Notes under the pieces: generated by a model
Told to the model about the DNA's origin: nothing
Database searches by the model: none
The model's input: only the letters and a program-made list of their open reading frames with translations
Shown: in pieces, positions 42,417-51,295 of the stretch
How positions within the stretch are numbered: the first letter of the stretch is position 1
Layout: each line of letters begins with the position of its first letter
Program-made: the position numbers and the translations under genes
Source of the DNA: Streptomyces malachitofuscus
Lineage (GTDB): Bacteria > Actinomycetota > Actinomycetes > Streptomycetales > Streptomycetaceae
Reading direction: 5' to 3'
Assembly: GCF_014650055.1 (NCBI RefSeq)
Contig: NZ_BMUF01000003.1
Span: 62,001-126,000 of the forward strand
DNA: 64,000 nt

Positions 42417-42878
42417 CTACGGCACCACCGTCACCGGCCAGCGTCCCGCCTTCACCAGCCGTACCGCGACCGATCCGATGATCCGGTGGCCCGCCTGCTC
42501 GGAGGCCCCCACGACCACCGCGTCCGCCTTGAGGTCGTCCGACGCCTTCACCAGGCCGCTGTAGGGATCGCCGCGGAAGGTGTGGAACTCCCAGCGTAGG
42601 CCCGAGTCTCCCTTGATCCGCTCCATCGCCTCCCGGATCTGCGCCACCAGATCCTCGGCGATCTCCTCGGTCGCGTCGGCCACCGGCGCGCCGAGCGCCG
42701 CGGCCGCCCCCGCCACCGGCTGCACGTACACGATGGCGAGCAGCGCCCCCTGACGCCGCGCCAGACCGGAGGCGTACGCCGCCGCCCGCAGCGAGGAGTC
42801 GGAGCCGTCCACGCCCGTCACGATCACCTTGGGGCCGTCCGTACCCCGCTCGAACCGAGGGGCCTGCTGTTCCGTCAC
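42417..42878 (-). CDS. Universal stress protein (UspA family)
   Basis: A 153-residue single-domain Usp. VIVTGVDGSDSSLRAAAYASGLARRQGALLAIVYV is the first strand and helix with the ATP-contacting Asp. VVVGASEQAGHRIIGSVAVRLVKAGRWPVTVVP is the C-terminal part with a G-x2-G-like phosphate loop that is less canonical than in ATP-binding members. A TAACCT hexamer (42891 to 42886) ends seven bases before GTG 42878, so the message is probably leaderless. Role: stress survival, details unknown. Confidence 0.92.
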   Translation of the reverse strand: MTEQQAPRFERGTDGPKVIVTGVDGSDSSLRAAAYASGLARRQGALLAIVYVQPVAGAAAALGAPVADATEEIAEDLVAQIREAMERIKGDSGLRWEFHTFRGDPYSGLVKASDDLKADAVVVGASEQAGHRIIGSVAVRLVKAGRWPVTVVP

Positions 42879-43026
42879 GGCAGCGAGGTTAGCGGAAGCC
42901 GTCGTCCGGGCCGCCCCCGGCACCCACGCGGTTCCACCGCCCCGCACTGCGCCGAACGGGTGAAATCGTGCCGCCGCACCGGTGTCGCTGAGGTGCGTCG
43001 GCCCTCCGTGGGGCGACTGATGAGTC

Positions 43027-43866
43027 ATGCAGAAGGATCAGTTGCTCACCAGGCGGCGGGCGTTGCTCACCGGCGCCGCCACCCTGGGCGCGGCAGGTGT
43101 CGCCGCGGCACTCGCGCCGGGGGCCGCACACCGGGCCGCACCTCCCGCGCCGCCCGCCGCCGGCGCCCAGGCCGCCCGCCGTCCGCTCAGCCCCTCCGAG
43201 TACCGGCTGAGCCCCCTGACCGGCTACGGCCCGCCGCGCAGCACGACCGCCAGGACGCCGGTGCGCAAGGAACCGCTGCTGCGGGTGTCCGGACGCGGTC
43301 GCACCATGGTGCTGACCTTCGACGACGGACCCGACCCCCGCTACACTCCGCACATTCTGGACACACTGGCCCGCTACGACGTGCGCGCGATGTTCTTCGT
43401 CTGCGGCGAGATGGCCACCGAGCACCGGGACCTGCTGGCCCGGATGGCCGACGAGGGGCATGTGGTCGGCAACCACACCTGGACCCACCCCCTGCTCACC
43501 CGCCTCAGCCGCCGCCGGATCCGCGCCGAGATGGAACGCACCTGCGACATCATCGAGAAGGCGTACGGCGAACGCCCCGAGTGGTTCCGCGCACCCTACG
43601 GCGCATGGAACCGCGCCGCCTTCCAGCTCGGCGCCGAACTCGGCATGGAGCCCATGGCCTGGACGGTCGACACCCTCGACTGGACCACGCCGGGAACCGA
43701 CACCATCGTCGAGCGGGTCGAGCACGGCGCCGCCCCCGGCGTCGTGGTGCTCTCGCACGACGCCGGGGGCGACCGCTCGCAGAGCGTCCGGGCCCTGCGC
43801 GACTATCTGCCCGAACTGCTGGACTCCGGTTATCACGTCACCGTGCCCCGGCGGCAGTACCTCTGA
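43027..43866 (+). CDS. Secreted polysaccharide deacetylase (NodB domain)
   Basis: A 279-residue exported enzyme. The N-terminus has a twin-arginine-like signal (LLTRRRALLTGAATLGAAGVAAAL, about residues 6-29) and a Pro/Ala-rich stretch. The NodB domain starts at VLTFDDGPDPRYTPHIL (first catalytic Asp and metal Asp), then VVGNHTWTHPLLTRLS with the metal His pair, RAPYGAWNR and GVVVLSHDAGG near the end. It would remove N-acetyl groups from peptidoglycan or chitin-like sugars outside the cell. A hairpin follows before the convergent sortase gene. Confidence 0.93.
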   Translation: MQKDQLLTRRRALLTGAATLGAAGVAAALAPGAAHRAAPPAPPAAGAQAARRPLSPSEYRLSPLTGYGPPRSTTARTPVRKEPLLRVSGRGRTMVLTFDDGPDPRYTPHILDTLARYDVRAMFFVCGEMATEHRDLLARMADEGHVVGNHTWTHPLLTRLSRRRIRAEMERTCDIIEKAYGERPEWFRAPYGAWNRAAFQLGAELGMEPMAWTVDTLDWTTPGTDTIVERVEHGAAPGVVVLSHDAGGDRSQSVRALRDYLPELLDSGYHVTVPRRQYL

Positions 43867-43871
43867 GCGCT

Positions 43872-43891
43872 CCCCGCCCGCCCGGGCGGGG
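43872..43891. terminator. Terminator between deacetylase and sortase genes
   Basis: An 8-base GC-only stem (43872-43879 with 43884-43891) and a 4-base loop, between convergent stop codons. Confidence 0.65.
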
Positions 43892-43896
43892 GCCGC

Positions 43897-44559
43897 TCAG
43901 CGGACCTCGGCCAGGCGGGCGAAGGCGACGACGTTCCCGTCGTAGCCGTTCTGCTGGGAGAAACCGCCGCCACAGGTGATGACCCGCAGTTCCGCGGTCC
44001 CCTTGGAGGCGTAGACCCGGTCGCCGGGGAAGTCGTTCTTCGCGAAGACCTCGATGCCGTAGATCTCGAACACGGCGGTCCTGCCGTCCCTCCGCGCGAT
44101 CTCGACCCGGTTGCCCTTCTTCAGCGCTCCGAGCCCGTAGAACACGGCCGGTCCCTGCGCATTGTCGACATGGCCGACCACCACCGCCGTGCCCTTCTCA
44201 CCAGGAGAGACGGCACCGGTGAACCAGCCGGCGAGATTCGGGTCCTGGGGCGGCGGAGCGTCCACCCAGCCCTCCGCGTCCAGCCCCACCGGCATGACCG
44301 GCGCGTCCACCTGGATCGCCGGGATCCGCACCCGGTCGGGAACCGCGTGCGGGAGCGGCTGCACCGCTTCGGCCACGATGCCGGGGGTGCTGTCCGCGGC
44401 GGCCGCCCCGGCCGGCTGCGGCGGGCCCACGTCGAACTCCCCCGAGCCGTTGCGAATGAGCGCGAGGCCGGTCAGCAGCACCAGCGCTATCACGCCCCAC
44501 GGGGCACGTCTTCTCCGCCGCGCCTCCCATTCGGCTTCGTCCGGCTCGAAAGCAGACAT
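43897..44559 (-). CDS. Class F sortase
   Basis: A 220-residue membrane-anchored transpeptidase. An N-terminal segment (VIALVLLTGLALI, about residues 22-34) anchors it. VRIPAIQVDAPVMPVGLD opens the beta-barrel, TAVVVGHVDNAQGPAVFYGLGAL carries the catalytic His, ELRVITCGGGF the catalytic Cys, and NVVAFARLAEV closes the barrel. It should cut sorting signals and attach proteins to the wall. ATG 44559 follows GGGGAAGG. The divergent gene at 44894 encodes an anchored protein that could be a neighbour substrate, but it lacks LPxTG. Confidence 0.92.
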   Translation of the reverse strand: MSAFEPDEAEWEARRRRRAPWGVIALVLLTGLALIRNGSGEFDVGPPQPAGAAAADSTPGIVAEAVQPLPHAVPDRVRIPAIQVDAPVMPVGLDAEGWVDAPPPQDPNLAGWFTGAVSPGEKGTAVVVGHVDNAQGPAVFYGLGALKKGNRVEIARRDGRTAVFEIYGIEVFAKNDFPGDRVYASKGTAELRVITCGGGFSQQNGYDGNVVAFARLAEVR

Positions 44560-44893
44560 TCGCCTTCCCCTCTCGACACGGCCGTCGCCGTACCACTCGC
44601 GCATGACGAAAACGCTAGGCGGAGCGTGCGCAACCGGCGACGGGGCGGCGGCGAACGGGTGGCACGGGCGGGGGAGGTGCGCCATCCGGGGCGCGGGTCG
44701 ACGAAGATTTTCTGACGGTCCGTGACCTGCGGCGATATCCCCTGGCGGCGCGGTCCCCGAGGGGCGTCCCTCACCGGTACGGACCATTCCCGAAATGCGG
44801 GGCCGCGCAGGGCAACTGAGGGTCTTTCTGGGAGACGCTTTCTCGCCGATCGGACCGGGGACGGGACCCGGGGCGTCTTCCGCGGAGGATCAC
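44560..44893. other. Divergent intergenic region of sortase and anchored protein
   Basis: These 334 bases hold the two start regions. A TAGCGT -10-like hexamer for the sortase lies near 44615 on the minus strand. No operator repeat or small gene was identified. Confidence 0.4.
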
Positions 44894-45391
44894 ATGCGTA
44901 ACTCACGTGCCCTGGCGGCCGCCGGCGCCGCGGTCGCCGTACTCGGGCTCGCCGCCCCGGCGGCCGTCGCGGACTCCGGCCGGGTTCCCCACCCGTCCAA
45001 CATCGTCGCCCTGCCCAGCGTCATCGCCCGCGGCGGCCAGCTGACCATCACGGTCGACGGCTGCCCCCACGGTGGCACGGCGACCTCCAACGCCTTCCCG
45101 AGGACCAACCTGACGCCCATCAACGGCGCCAACGACACCTCGAAGGGCACCGCCACCGTCGACAACGACGCGCGCGCCGGTTCCTACGACATCACGGTCC
45201 ACTGCTCCGGCAGGACCCTGACCCGCCCGGCCGCCTTCACCGTCATCGGCGGTGTCCGCGGAGGCATCGGCGGCAGCAGCACCAGCGGGGCCACCCCGAC
45301 CGACATGGCGATCGGCGGCGCGCTGGTGGCCGCCGCGGTCGTCGGCAGCGGTGTCTTCTGGATGCGCCGCCGCGCCGAGAAGCGGATCTGA
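44894..45391 (+). CDS. Exported protein with C-terminal membrane anchor
   Basis: A 165-residue surface protein. It has a signal peptide (residues 1-27, ending AVA-DSG), an Ig-like or beta-sandwich domain with two Cys that could form a disulfide (GCPHGG and VHCSG), a Gly/Ser-rich linker, a hydrophobic stretch (GGALVAAAVVGSGVFW) and a basic tail RRRAEKR. The end has the shape of a sorting signal but no LPxTG before the hydrophobic stretch; the sequence there is SGATPTD. ATG 44894 follows GGAGGAT. It is divergent from the class F sortase. Confidence 0.82.
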   Translation: MRNSRALAAAGAAVAVLGLAAPAAVADSGRVPHPSNIVALPSVIARGGQLTITVDGCPHGGTATSNAFPRTNLTPINGANDTSKGTATVDNDARAGSYDITVHCSGRTLTRPAAFTVIGGVRGGIGGSSTSGATPTDMAIGGALVAAAVVGSGVFWMRRRAEKRI

Positions 45392-45436
45392 GCCGCTGTC
45401 CCCCTCGGTCCCGTTTCGCACATGCTCGAAAGGCCG

Positions 45437-45464
45437 CGCCCCGGATCCCGCCGGATCCGGGGCG
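45437..45464. terminator. Bidirectional terminator
   Basis: A perfect 12-base stem (45437-45448 with 45453-45464) and a 4-base loop, between convergent genes ending at 45391 and 45482. Confidence 0.75.
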
Positions 45465-45481
45465 GAGCGCTGTCCGGGGGC

Positions 45482-46246
45482 TCAGCCCTCGATGTGCGGG
45501 AACAGCCGCAGGAACGGGTCGGCCGACGCGGCGAGGCCCCTGCTGTAGGGCGCGTCGAAGTCCCAGATGAGGAAAAGCAGGAAGGCGATCAGCGCGGAGA
45601 ACAGCCCGGCCAGGATCATCTCCCGGCTGGTGCGCCGGATCTGCAGCGCGAAGATCATCCCGATGGTGATGACGGCGCCGGCCACCAGTCCGAACCACAC
45701 CACGCCCGGCATGGTCTCCCCGGTCGACTCGGCCCGTGCGCTGCGCGACTCGTCGGCGGCGGCCACCTGGTCGACCAGCGGCTGGTAGGCCTGCGCCTCG
45801 AAGTCCGTCCGCGGCTCGTAGTCGGTGACGTCCCGGCGGACCCGGTCGAGCAGTTCGGCGCCTCGCTCGGTGACCTCTCCGTCCTCCGCCATCGTCCGCC
45901 ACTCGGTGGTGACGACGTGTCCGACATAGGCGTTGACATCGTCCCGGATGCGGTCGCGCACCTCGGCGGGATAGACCCGCACCCGCTCGGTGATCTCGTG
46001 CAGGGCCACCGCCTCCGCCCGTACGTGCTCCTGGGCGGCGCTGCGCCCCTCCCAGACGCCGGCGATGGCGAGACCCAGGACGATGGCGTACACCACGCCG
46101 ATCCACATGGTCATGTACTCGATGACGTCCGGGGTCTCGCTGGGGTCCTCGTCGTCGGCCGCCCTGCGGTGCCGTACGAGAGTGATGACCACCACGACGA
46201 CGCACGCGGCGAGCATCGCGAGGGTGAGAACAAGCCATTCCGGCAA
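45482..46246 (-). CDS. DUF4239-like integral membrane protein
   Basis: A 254-residue membrane protein of the bestrophin-like DUF4239 group. There are two hydrophobic segments near the N-terminus (VLTLAMLAACVVVVVITLV and TMWIGVVYAIVLGLAIAGVW), a long helical cytoplasmic stretch with many charges (AEVRDRIRDDVNAYVGHVV), and two more segments near the C-terminus (WFGLVAGAVITIGMIFAL and LAGLFSALIAFLLFLIW). The function of the family is not established. The TTG start at 46246 is supported by a GGAGGCACC ribosome site. The proline-rich gene upstream may be in the same transcript. Confidence 0.82.
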   Translation of the reverse strand: MPEWLVLTLAMLAACVVVVVITLVRHRRAADDEDPSETPDVIEYMTMWIGVVYAIVLGLAIAGVWEGRSAAQEHVRAEAVALHEITERVRVYPAEVRDRIRDDVNAYVGHVVTTEWRTMAEDGEVTERGAELLDRVRRDVTDYEPRTDFEAQAYQPLVDQVAAADESRSARAESTGETMPGVVWFGLVAGAVITIGMIFALQIRRTSREMILAGLFSALIAFLLFLIWDFDAPYSRGLAASADPFLRLFPHIEG

Positions 46247-46282
46247 GAGGTGCCTCCAGAAGGGATCAGGTCGGGTGGTGCG

Positions 46283-46894
46283 TCAGCGCGGGCGGAGCGC
46301 GGCGACGGCGACCACCGCGGGCGTCGTGATGAGCAGAACGAAGGTGAGCGGCGACGTGGCGCCGCCGGAGGGCCGCCGGTCCGGGGTCGCGCGGTACGCC
46401 GGATAGTGCACGGGCGTCACGGACGGCTCCGGCTCCGGCTCGGGTTCGGACGACGTCGGGGCCGGTGGCGGGGGCGGCGCGGGGCGCGGCGGCGGAGGCG
46501 GCGGCGTGGGGGCCGGTGTCGGGCGTACCGGGGGCGGTGCCGGACGGGCCGCGGGCGGGGGCGGCTCCGGCGTCGGGCTGGGACTCGGCGGGGGAGGCGT
46601 GGTCGGCTCGGGCGGAGGCGGAGGCGGAGGCGGAGGCGGCGGGGTCGGAGAGGGCGTGGGCGTGGGCGTCGGGGACGGGGGAGGCGGTACGCAGGGCGGG
46701 GGATCCGTCCAGGGGAGGCTTCCTGCGACCGCCACCGCCTCCGTGCCGCCCGGTCCCGTCGAGGCGTACGCGCAGGCGTCGGCCACCGCCGCGCCGGGCG
46801 CGCCGACGAGCGCCCAGACCAGCGCCGCCGCGGCCAACGCGGTTGCCGCGATACGGGATTGGGTCGGTACGAGTGGTTGCACGACGAGGATCAT
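46283..46894 (-). CDS. Exported proline-rich protein with C-terminal membrane segment
   Basis: A 203-residue product. A signal-like region (AATALAAAALVWALVGAPGAAVA, about residues 16-38) is followed by a small domain with two Cys (DACAYAS and PPCVPP). A run of about 90 residues is mainly Pro with Thr, Ser and Glu, and there is a final hydrophobic segment (FVLLITTPAVVAVAAL) with two arginines. The plan resembles wall-spanning surface proteins. No ribosome site precedes ATG 46894, so the exact start is uncertain. Low complexity lowers confidence, but the signal and anchor fit a real gene. Confidence 0.68.
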   Translation of the reverse strand: MILVVQPLVPTQSRIAATALAAAALVWALVGAPGAAVADACAYASTGPGGTEAVAVAGSLPWTDPPPCVPPPPSPTPTPTPSPTPPPPPPPPPPPEPTTPPPPSPSPTPEPPPPAARPAPPPVRPTPAPTPPPPPPRPAPPPPPAPTSSEPEPEPEPSVTPVHYPAYRATPDRRPSGGATSPLTFVLLITTPAVVAVAALRPR

Positions 46895-47062
46895 GAGTCG
46901 TCGGCCGCCCGCTCACGCACGGGACCGGGGTGATTGCCCCGAAGGAGTTAATGAAAGAAATCCGGGCCGCGGTTGAACACAACGCGTGCCTCCGTGCGTA
47001 CCCATCGTCGAGCGGCGGCACACAGGGCGCTGCAAGACCCTGGCGATGATGTGGAGTTGACG

Positions 47063-47998
47063 ATGAAGACCTCCTGGCGGACCGCCTCACTGGTGGCGAG
47101 CGCCGCGGCGGTGCTGTCCCTGACCACGGCGTGCGGTCAGGACGCCCCGCCGCCCGCCTCCAGCCAGAACGTGGGTGCCACGGCCGCGGCCGGGGACTAC
47201 GGCAACGCGGGCAGCGGCGGCGACAAGGCGGGCGGCGGCGGACAGGCCGCCGCGAGTCCCTCCAACACCGCGGGCGAGCTGAATGTCTCCACCAACGCCG
47301 AACTGGGCAAGGTCGTGACCGACAACCTCGGTCTGACCCTCTACCGCTTCGACCAGGACACCGCCGAACCGCCCAAGTCCAACTGCGAGGGCGACTGTGC
47401 CAAGACCTGGCCGCCGGTTCCCGCCGACGACGCCTCGGCCGGAGAGGGCATCGACAAGTCGCTGCTCGGCGAGGTCACCCGGACCGACGGCACCAAGCAG
47501 CTCACCGTCGCCGGCTGGCCGGCCTACCGCTATGTCAAGGACGTCAACGCCGGTGACGTCAAGGGCCAGGGCGTGGGCGGCAAGTGGTACGCGCTGAACC
47601 CCGAGGGCAAGAAGGCGCAGGCGGCCGACCAGGCCGGGCTGTCCACCCGCCAGGACCCCGACCTCGGCGAGATCGTCGTCGACAAGAACGGCATGACCGT
47701 CTACCGGTTCATGAAGGACGAGGCGTGGCCGAAGCCCGTGTCGGCTTGCACCGGCGCCTGCCTGGAGAAGTGGCCGGTGGTGTCGCCGGTCGACTTCAAG
47801 GATACCAAGGGCATCCAGAAGAAGGGCTACATGACCTTCACCCGTCCGGACGGAGCCGAGCAGCAGACGATCAACTGCTGGCCCATCTACACCTTCGCCG
47901 GGGACAAGGCTCCCGGCGACACCAACGGTCAGGGAGTCGGCGGCACCTGGTACGCCGTGCGCCCCGACGGAAAGCCGGTCGGCGCTTCGGAGAAGTAG
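47063..47998 (+). CDS. Lipoprotein with tandem secreted repeats (PF03640-like)
   Basis: A 311-residue lipoprotein. The signal ends in the lipobox LTTAC (Cys about residue 24), and a Gly/Ser/Ala-rich linker follows to about residue 75. Then come two copies of a double repeat. The first member of each has GLTLYRF/GMTVYRF with two Cys in CEGDCAKTWP/CTGACLEKWP, and the second has AYRYVKD/IYTFAGD and GQGVGG-WYA. These repeats occur in actinobacterial lipoproteins of unknown function, some near redox or sigma genes. ATG 47063 follows GGAG. A strong hairpin ends the gene. Confidence 0.9.
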   Translation: MKTSWRTASLVASAAAVLSLTTACGQDAPPPASSQNVGATAAAGDYGNAGSGGDKAGGGGQAAASPSNTAGELNVSTNAELGKVVTDNLGLTLYRFDQDTAEPPKSNCEGDCAKTWPPVPADDASAGEGIDKSLLGEVTRTDGTKQLTVAGWPAYRYVKDVNAGDVKGQGVGGKWYALNPEGKKAQAADQAGLSTRQDPDLGEIVVDKNGMTVYRFMKDEAWPKPVSACTGACLEKWPVVSPVDFKDTKGIQKKGYMTFTRPDGAEQQTINCWPIYTFAGDKAPGDTNGQGVGGTWYAVRPDGKPVGASEK

Positions 47999-48043
47999 CA
48001 ACCTCCCCAGGGTGTCGTCCACTCCGGATGACGCCGGCCCCGT

Positions 48044-48076
48044 GTCCGCCCCTCCGCAGCCCGCGGAGGGGCGGAC
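48044..48076 (+). terminator. Terminator of the repeat lipoprotein gene
   Basis: A perfect 14-base stem (48044-48057 with 48063-48076) and a 5-base loop, 46 bases after the stop codon, followed by a short T-rich run. Confidence 0.75.
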
Positions 48077-48264
48077 CGTTTGCGTGTCGGAACTCTCCGG
48101 ATTTCCGCGGACACTTCTCGTCACGAATATGGATGTGCCGATGCGGCACGTGCCACTGGCAGTGACCGGGAACGGATGGTCAATTTCCGTTTGGGGTCGC
48201 TCCATTGGCGGGCGATCAGTAGCCTCTGCTCGAACACCGGATCGCCTACGCCTTGGAGAGATAC

Positions 48265-49077
48265 ATGGAGCGTCCCGCCTGGGCTCCCCGGAGCATCGAC
48301 ATCACGGTGCCCAGCGTCTCCCGGATGTACGACTACTACCTGGGCGGTTCGCACAACTTCGAGGTCGACCGGCAAGCGGCCCGCAAGGCCATGGAGTTCA
48401 TGCCGGGGCTGCCCAAGATCATGCAGGCGAACCGGGCATTCATGCGGCGAGCGGTGCGTTTCGCCTCGGCCGAGGGCATCACCCAGTTCCTGGACATCGG
48501 CTCCGGCATTCCGACGTTCGGCAACGTTCACGAAGTGGCCCAGGCGGCCGACCCGGACGCACGCGTGATGTACGTCGACCACGACCCCGTTGCCGTGGCA
48601 CACAGCCAGGCCGTTCTCGAGGGCAACGACCGGGCGGGCATCCTCGCCGCGGACCTTAGGAAGCCGCGGGAAATCCTGAACAGCCCCGAAGTGCAGCGAC
48701 TGATCGACCTGAATCGGCCAGTGGCGCTGCTTCTCGTTGCCATACTTCACTTCGTGGAAGACGCGGACGACCCGTACGGGGCGGTGACCGAACTGCGCGA
48801 GGCCCTCGCGCCCGGCAGCATGCTCGTGCTCACCCATGCCTCGTACGACGGCGTCCCGCTGCCGCCGGAGCGGGCCGAGGGGGCGGTGGACGTGTACCAG
48901 AACATTCGCAACCCGCTGATCATGCGCACGCGCGACGAGATCGCGCGGTTCTTCGAGGGGTACGACATGGTGGAACCCGGACTGGTGCCGATGCCGCAGT
49001 GGCGGCCGGACACCGCACCGGAGGACGAGGATCCCTACGCCTTCTCCGGTTTCGCGGGCGTGGGGCGTACGGCGTGA
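48265..49077 (+). CDS. S-adenosylmethionine-dependent methyltransferase, DUF574 family
   Basis: A 270-residue protein of the actinomycete-specific DUF574 SAM methyltransferases. It starts with VPSVSRMYDYYLGGSHNFEVDR, the family signature, then FLDIGSGIPT as SAM motif I (about residues 75-84), VMYVDHDPVAVAHS, and VALLLVAILHFVED. Streptomycetes have many paralogues, and substrates are largely unknown. ATG 48265 follows GGAGAG. The stop overlaps the GTG of the c-di-GMP enzyme gene (GTGA at 49074-49077), which couples their translation. Confidence 0.92.
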   Translation: MERPAWAPRSIDITVPSVSRMYDYYLGGSHNFEVDRQAARKAMEFMPGLPKIMQANRAFMRRAVRFASAEGITQFLDIGSGIPTFGNVHEVAQAADPDARVMYVDHDPVAVAHSQAVLEGNDRAGILAADLRKPREILNSPEVQRLIDLNRPVALLLVAILHFVEDADDPYGAVTELREALAPGSMLVLTHASYDGVPLPPERAEGAVDVYQNIRNPLIMRTRDEIARFFEGYDMVEPGLVPMPQWRPDTAPEDEDPYAFSGFAGVGRTA

Positions 49078-51215
49078 GCGCGGAACCGGACGGGCCCGAG
49101 GACAGACTGCGCCGCTTCGCGACGATCTGGAGCCGGGCGGTCTTCCCGGTGACCTCCACCTCGTCGACCCGCCCGGAGTTCGAGGCCCGGCTGCTGCCGC
49201 TGGCCCGCCGGCTGAGCGAGGCGCTGCGGGCCAGGTCCTTCGACGCGGACGCGGGCAAGGAGGCCGGCGCGGCGCTGGTGGCGGAGCACTGCACCGACCC
49301 GGAGGCGCTCAGCCGGACCCTGGACTGCGTGGACGCCTACCTCGTCCTGTACTGCGGAGAGGACGGTGACCGCGAGGACCTCAGGGCGCGCAGCGCCAGG
49401 CTCCAGCACGCGATGGCCGCGGGGTTCGCGCAGGCGCTGCGCGAGCGGACGCTGGCCGAACAGGAGGCCATCGCGCAGGCCGCGCTGGAGGCCCAGGGCG
49501 TGGTCGCGCAGGCGCTGCACGCCACCGAGGCCCGCTTCCGCGCCGTCTTCGAGGGCGCCGCCATAGGCATCGGCATCGCCGACCTCGAGGGCAACGTCCT
49601 GCAGGTCAACGGCGCGCTGCGGCGCATGTTCGGTCTGTCCGAGCAGGGGTTGCGCAGCCGCAACGTCAAGGACTGGGTCCACCCCGACGACGCCCCGCAG
49701 ACCTGGCGGCTCTACGAGGAGCTGGTGAGCGGTGAGCGCGAGCACTACCACCTGGAGAAGGCGTTCCACCGCCCGGACGGAACGGTCCTGTGGACCAATC
49801 TGACGGTGTCCCTGCTCCGCGACGCCGACGGCGAACCGCAGTACCAGCTCGCCCTGATGGAGGACACCACCGAGCGGCGGCTGCTCAACCTCCGGCTGCG
49901 CTACGAGGCCACGCACGACGCGCTCACCGGGCTACCCAACCGCACGTTCTTCTTCGAACGCCTGGAGAAGGCACTGGGCGCCGGCGAGGGCCAGCGCTTC
50001 GGCCTGTGCTACCTCGACCTGGACGGGTTCAAGACCGTCAACGACAGCCTCGGGCACGCGGCCGGCGACCGGCTGCTCGTCGAGGTCGCCGACCGGCTCC
50101 AGGCCTGCGCCACCGCGCCCGGCGAGATGGTGGCGCGGCTCGGCGGCGACGAGTTCGTGGCCCTGACCACCGGCCCGGACACCCAGCGCACGGTCGACGA
50201 GCTCGCCGCCCGCATCATGAACGCGCTGCTCGCCCCGATCAGCGTCGACGGACGGGAACTGACCGTGCGCGGCAGCATCGGCATCGTCGAGGGACCGGCC
50301 GGGGAGCGCAGCGCGGCAGAGGTGCTGCGCAGCGCCGACATCACGATGTACCGGGCCAAGTCGGCGGGCGGCAACCGGTTCGAGCTGGCCGACCCCGAGG
50401 CGGACGCCCGCGCCATCACCCGGCACGGTCTCACCACGGCGCTCCCCACGGCCCTGGACCGGGGCGAGTTCTTCATCGAGTACCAGCCGCTGGTCCACCT
50501 CGGCGACGGGAGCGTCCGGGGCGCCGAGGCACTGGTGCGCTGGCTGCACCCGCAGCACGGCGTGCTCTCCCCGGACCGGTTCATCCCGCTCGCCGAGCAC
50601 ACGGGACTCATCGTGCCGCTGGGCCGCTGGGTGCTGGAGCAGTCCGTGCGTCAGGCCCGCGAGTGGCGTGACCGCCACGGGGGCGAGTCGCTCGGCCCGC
50701 TGCGCATCAACGTGAACCTCTCGCCCTGCCAGCTCACCCACCCCGGCCTCGTCCAGGACACGGTGGAGATCCTGGAGCGCACCGGCGTGGCCCCCGACGC
50801 GCTGTGCCTGGAAGTGACCGAGTCGGCGCTGATCGGAGCCGACGACGACCTGCTGAAGCCGTTGCGCCGGCTCGCCGAGATGGGCGTCGACATCGCCCTC
50901 GACGACTTCGGCACCGGCTACTCCAACCTGGCCAACCTGCGTCGCCTCCCGGTGAGCGTCCTGAAGCTGGACCGCTCCTTCACCCAGAGCATGCAGCGGT
51001 TCCCGGCCGACCCCGTCGACCTGAAGATCGTCGAGGGGATCGTCTCGCTGGCCCACAGCCTCGACCTCGCGGTCACCGTGGAAGGCGTCGAAACGGGCGC
51101 CCAGGCGGAACAGCTCCGCATCCTCGGCTGCGACACCGCCCAGGGCTGGTACTACGCCCGCCCGGGCCCCCCGGACCGCCTCCACGAACTCGCCCTCGTC
51201 GACGCGACGGGCTGA
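49074..51215 (+). CDS. rmdA: PAS-GGDEF-EAL cyclic-di-GMP enzyme (RmdA-like)
   Basis: A 713-residue cytoplasmic protein. An N-terminal helical region (about 1-145) is followed by a PAS/PAC sensor (about 150-275, with EARFRAVFEGAAIGIGIADLEG). A GGDEF domain (about 285-450) has the intact ARLGGDEF synthase loop. An EAL domain (about 460-705) has EALVRW and DDFGTGYSNLANLRRLPVSVLKLDRSF. Both catalytic motifs are intact, so it may both make and break c-di-GMP, the signal that controls BldD and sporulation. I use the name rmdA from the domain order and the neighbouring sdh genes as I recall them in S. coelicolor. Confidence 0.88.
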   Translation: MSAEPDGPEDRLRRFATIWSRAVFPVTSTSSTRPEFEARLLPLARRLSEALRARSFDADAGKEAGAALVAEHCTDPEALSRTLDCVDAYLVLYCGEDGDREDLRARSARLQHAMAAGFAQALRERTLAEQEAIAQAALEAQGVVAQALHATEARFRAVFEGAAIGIGIADLEGNVLQVNGALRRMFGLSEQGLRSRNVKDWVHPDDAPQTWRLYEELVSGEREHYHLEKAFHRPDGTVLWTNLTVSLLRDADGEPQYQLALMEDTTERRLLNLRLRYEATHDALTGLPNRTFFFERLEKALGAGEGQRFGLCYLDLDGFKTVNDSLGHAAGDRLLVEVADRLQACATAPGEMVARLGGDEFVALTTGPDTQRTVDELAARIMNALLAPISVDGRELTVRGSIGIVEGPAGERSAAEVLRSADITMYRAKSAGGNRFELADPEADARAITRHGLTTALPTALDRGEFFIEYQPLVHLGDGSVRGAEALVRWLHPQHGVLSPDRFIPLAEHTGLIVPLGRWVLEQSVRQAREWRDRHGGESLGPLRINVNLSPCQLTHPGLVQDTVEILERTGVAPDALCLEVTESALIGADDDLLKPLRRLAEMGVDIALDDFGTGYSNLANLRRLPVSVLKLDRSFTQSMQRFPADPVDLKIVEGIVSLAHSLDLAVTVEGVETGAQAEQLRILGCDTAQGWYYARPGPPDRLHELALVDATG

Positions 51216-51243
51216 ACAGACGCGGGCGCACTGTGGCCCCTCG

Positions 51244-51266
51244 CGCAGTTCCCCGCGCCCCTGAGG
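51244..51266 (+). repeat. Intergenic direct repeat, copy 1
   Basis: A 23-base segment beginning CGCAGTTCCCCGCGCCCC. It is identical to copy 2 at 51410-51432. Confidence 0.85.
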
Positions 51267-51295
51267 TGTCGTCTTGGGGCGCGGGCTGTTTCGAT

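Noticed and set aside
44560..45391. LPxTG sorting signal in the protein next to the sortase
   Set aside because: No LPxTG or close variant was found before the C-terminal hydrophobic stretch, so I describe only a membrane anchor.
46951..47049. Short frame of 32 codons starting with ATG after GAAGGAG, upstream of the repeat lipoprotein gene
   Set aside because: The ribosome site is too close to the ATG (three bases), and the codons include several that are rare in Streptomyces (AGA, GCA, ACA). There is no sign of a leader-peptide structure, although a transcript leader element cannot be excluded.
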